Made by a program: the position numbers and the translations under genes. The notes under the pieces are model-generated. The model worked only from the letters and a program-made list of their open reading frames with translations. It did not search any database and was not told the DNA's origin. Shown here in pieces: positions 63,242 to 64,000 of a DNA stretch of 64,000 nucleotides; the stretch's first letter is position 1; each line of letters opens with the position of its first letter. Source of the DNA: Phallus indusiatus (lineage: Eukaryota; Basidiomycota; Agaricomycetes; Phallales; Phallaceae); the NCBI GenBank assembly GCA_027605045.1, contig JAQFWX010000039.1, forward strand, positions 124,001-188,000, given 5' to 3'.

Positions 63242-64000
63242 AAATGCCGAATTATGTATTGGAATATTAGGAGGAAGGAGCAGTCGACTTGACGATATGG
63301 GCCGTAGACTACCATCATTTGAAAAAAGCTTCGCTGGCACATGTCACAATATGCTTTAGTCTGCTTTGTGGGAAATCGCTGCTGCCGCCTGCGCCCACGC
63401 TCGCCCATATCATAGCACCTATACCTCCTATCCTCCTATGTATGCATGAATGACTTGGTTACTTGGTATTGTTATTTTAAGAAAAGTAAAAAACTGTTTA
63501 TATTTAGTTCTCTTTCCCAGTCTAATAATCTAATAACGTTGTATTTCATCCGGCATTGCTCAAATACTTTTGGCTATGTAACGCACATGGTGCCGTTCAT
63601 GTCAAACTACCGGTTCACATGTAACGCTCCTCCTTGCCATATGGTTTTGGTACCATTCCATCCATCATCTCAGCCTCAGGCATGCATGCCTGAAAATATA
63701 AAGTGTTCCTCGAACCACTGGCCGAAACACTGGCCGAAACATTTGTTCGGAATACCACTTCAGCCTTCAGGCACACTAGTGAAGGCAGACCGGCGGATTC
63801 ATAAACGAATAAGATCGAAAGGATTCATATTTCTCCTACGTATGCGAAAGACATCGGAACAAAGATAAAAGGTAACAGCAGTCCAGCATTTGTCCTGTTT
63901 CAAAGCTTTAGTACAATAGAATATAATACAAAAACATAACAATCTGGCAATGAACCTATATCATTCAGGAGTAACGTAGAAATCGTTTCATCCATGGGCC
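63242..64000. other. 3' flank to window end
   Basis: About 760 bp after the BEM46-like stop. A 140-codon plus-strand frame (63446-63868) lacks any recognisable domain. No gene is called; one could begin beyond the window. Confidence 0.45.

Noticed and set aside
1..64000. CRISPR arrays, prokaryotic operons, rRNA or tRNA genes.
   Set aside because: No regularly spaced repeats or ribosome-binding layout was seen, and no rRNA or tRNA signature was recognised by eye; a covariance-model scan would be needed to exclude tRNAs firmly.

Overview
This window looks like chromosomal DNA of a basidiomycete fungus, probably an Agaricomycete. Genes are broken by many short introns (about 50-70 nt, GT/GC...AG). 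The gene families fit: NACHT-WD40 receptors with the 'STPHxYLSALPFAP' linker common in mushroom NLRs, an Apd1/AIM32-type thioredoxin-like ferredoxin, a BEM46-type alpha/beta hydrolase, C2H2 zinc-finger proteins, F-box proteins and a decayed Ase1/PRC1 gene. All intron-exon models were read by eye from splice sites, reading phase and comparison between paralogues.

Layout. 1-50.7 kb is an NLR (NOD-like receptor) cluster. Four paralogues lie in the same orientation at 5298-10731 (A), 18956-24382 (B), 29603-34996 (C) and 45148-50675 (D). All share one architecture: a C2-like domain, a helical region, a NACHT NTPase with winged-helix part, about 14 degenerate WD40 units (room for two beta-propellers) and a conserved C-terminal tail. 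All share 10 coding exons, except that C has turned the last intron into coding sequence. B, C and D have complete frames (1643, 1643 and 1681 aa). A is open over the same exons but has GCG where the others have the start ATG, and may be fused to leader exons at 4785-5194. The spacers are repeated too: three degenerate spacer families recur, so the cluster grew by segmental duplication of gene plus spacer. A 643-bp terminal-inverted-repeat element with a 10-bp target-site duplication sits in the A-B spacer.

Between C and D lie two minus-strand F-box genes (36020-37581 and 41883-43433) flanking a decayed plus-strand Ase1/PRC1/MAP65 gene (about 37825-40560). Pieces of the same Ase1 gene lie downstream of A (12.3 kb) and C (35.3 kb), and an F-box relic sits at 14.6 kb.

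50.7-64 kb is ordinary gene space: an Apd1/AIM32-like protein (52436-53644), two convergent C2H2 paralogues (55391-56281 plus, 58889-59833 minus) and a BEM46-like hydrolase (61424-63241). Both zinc-finger genes keep a 12-nt micro-exon needed to complete finger 1, each with a GC-AG intron, but on opposite sides.

How the genes may work together: by family knowledge the NLRs are intracellular receptors (WD40 sensor, NACHT switch, N-terminal effector). A C2-like N-terminus would suggest membrane or lipid engagement as output. This is inference. The cluster shows birth-and-death features: divergence, exonisation, start loss or fusion, and carried-along pseudogene pieces.
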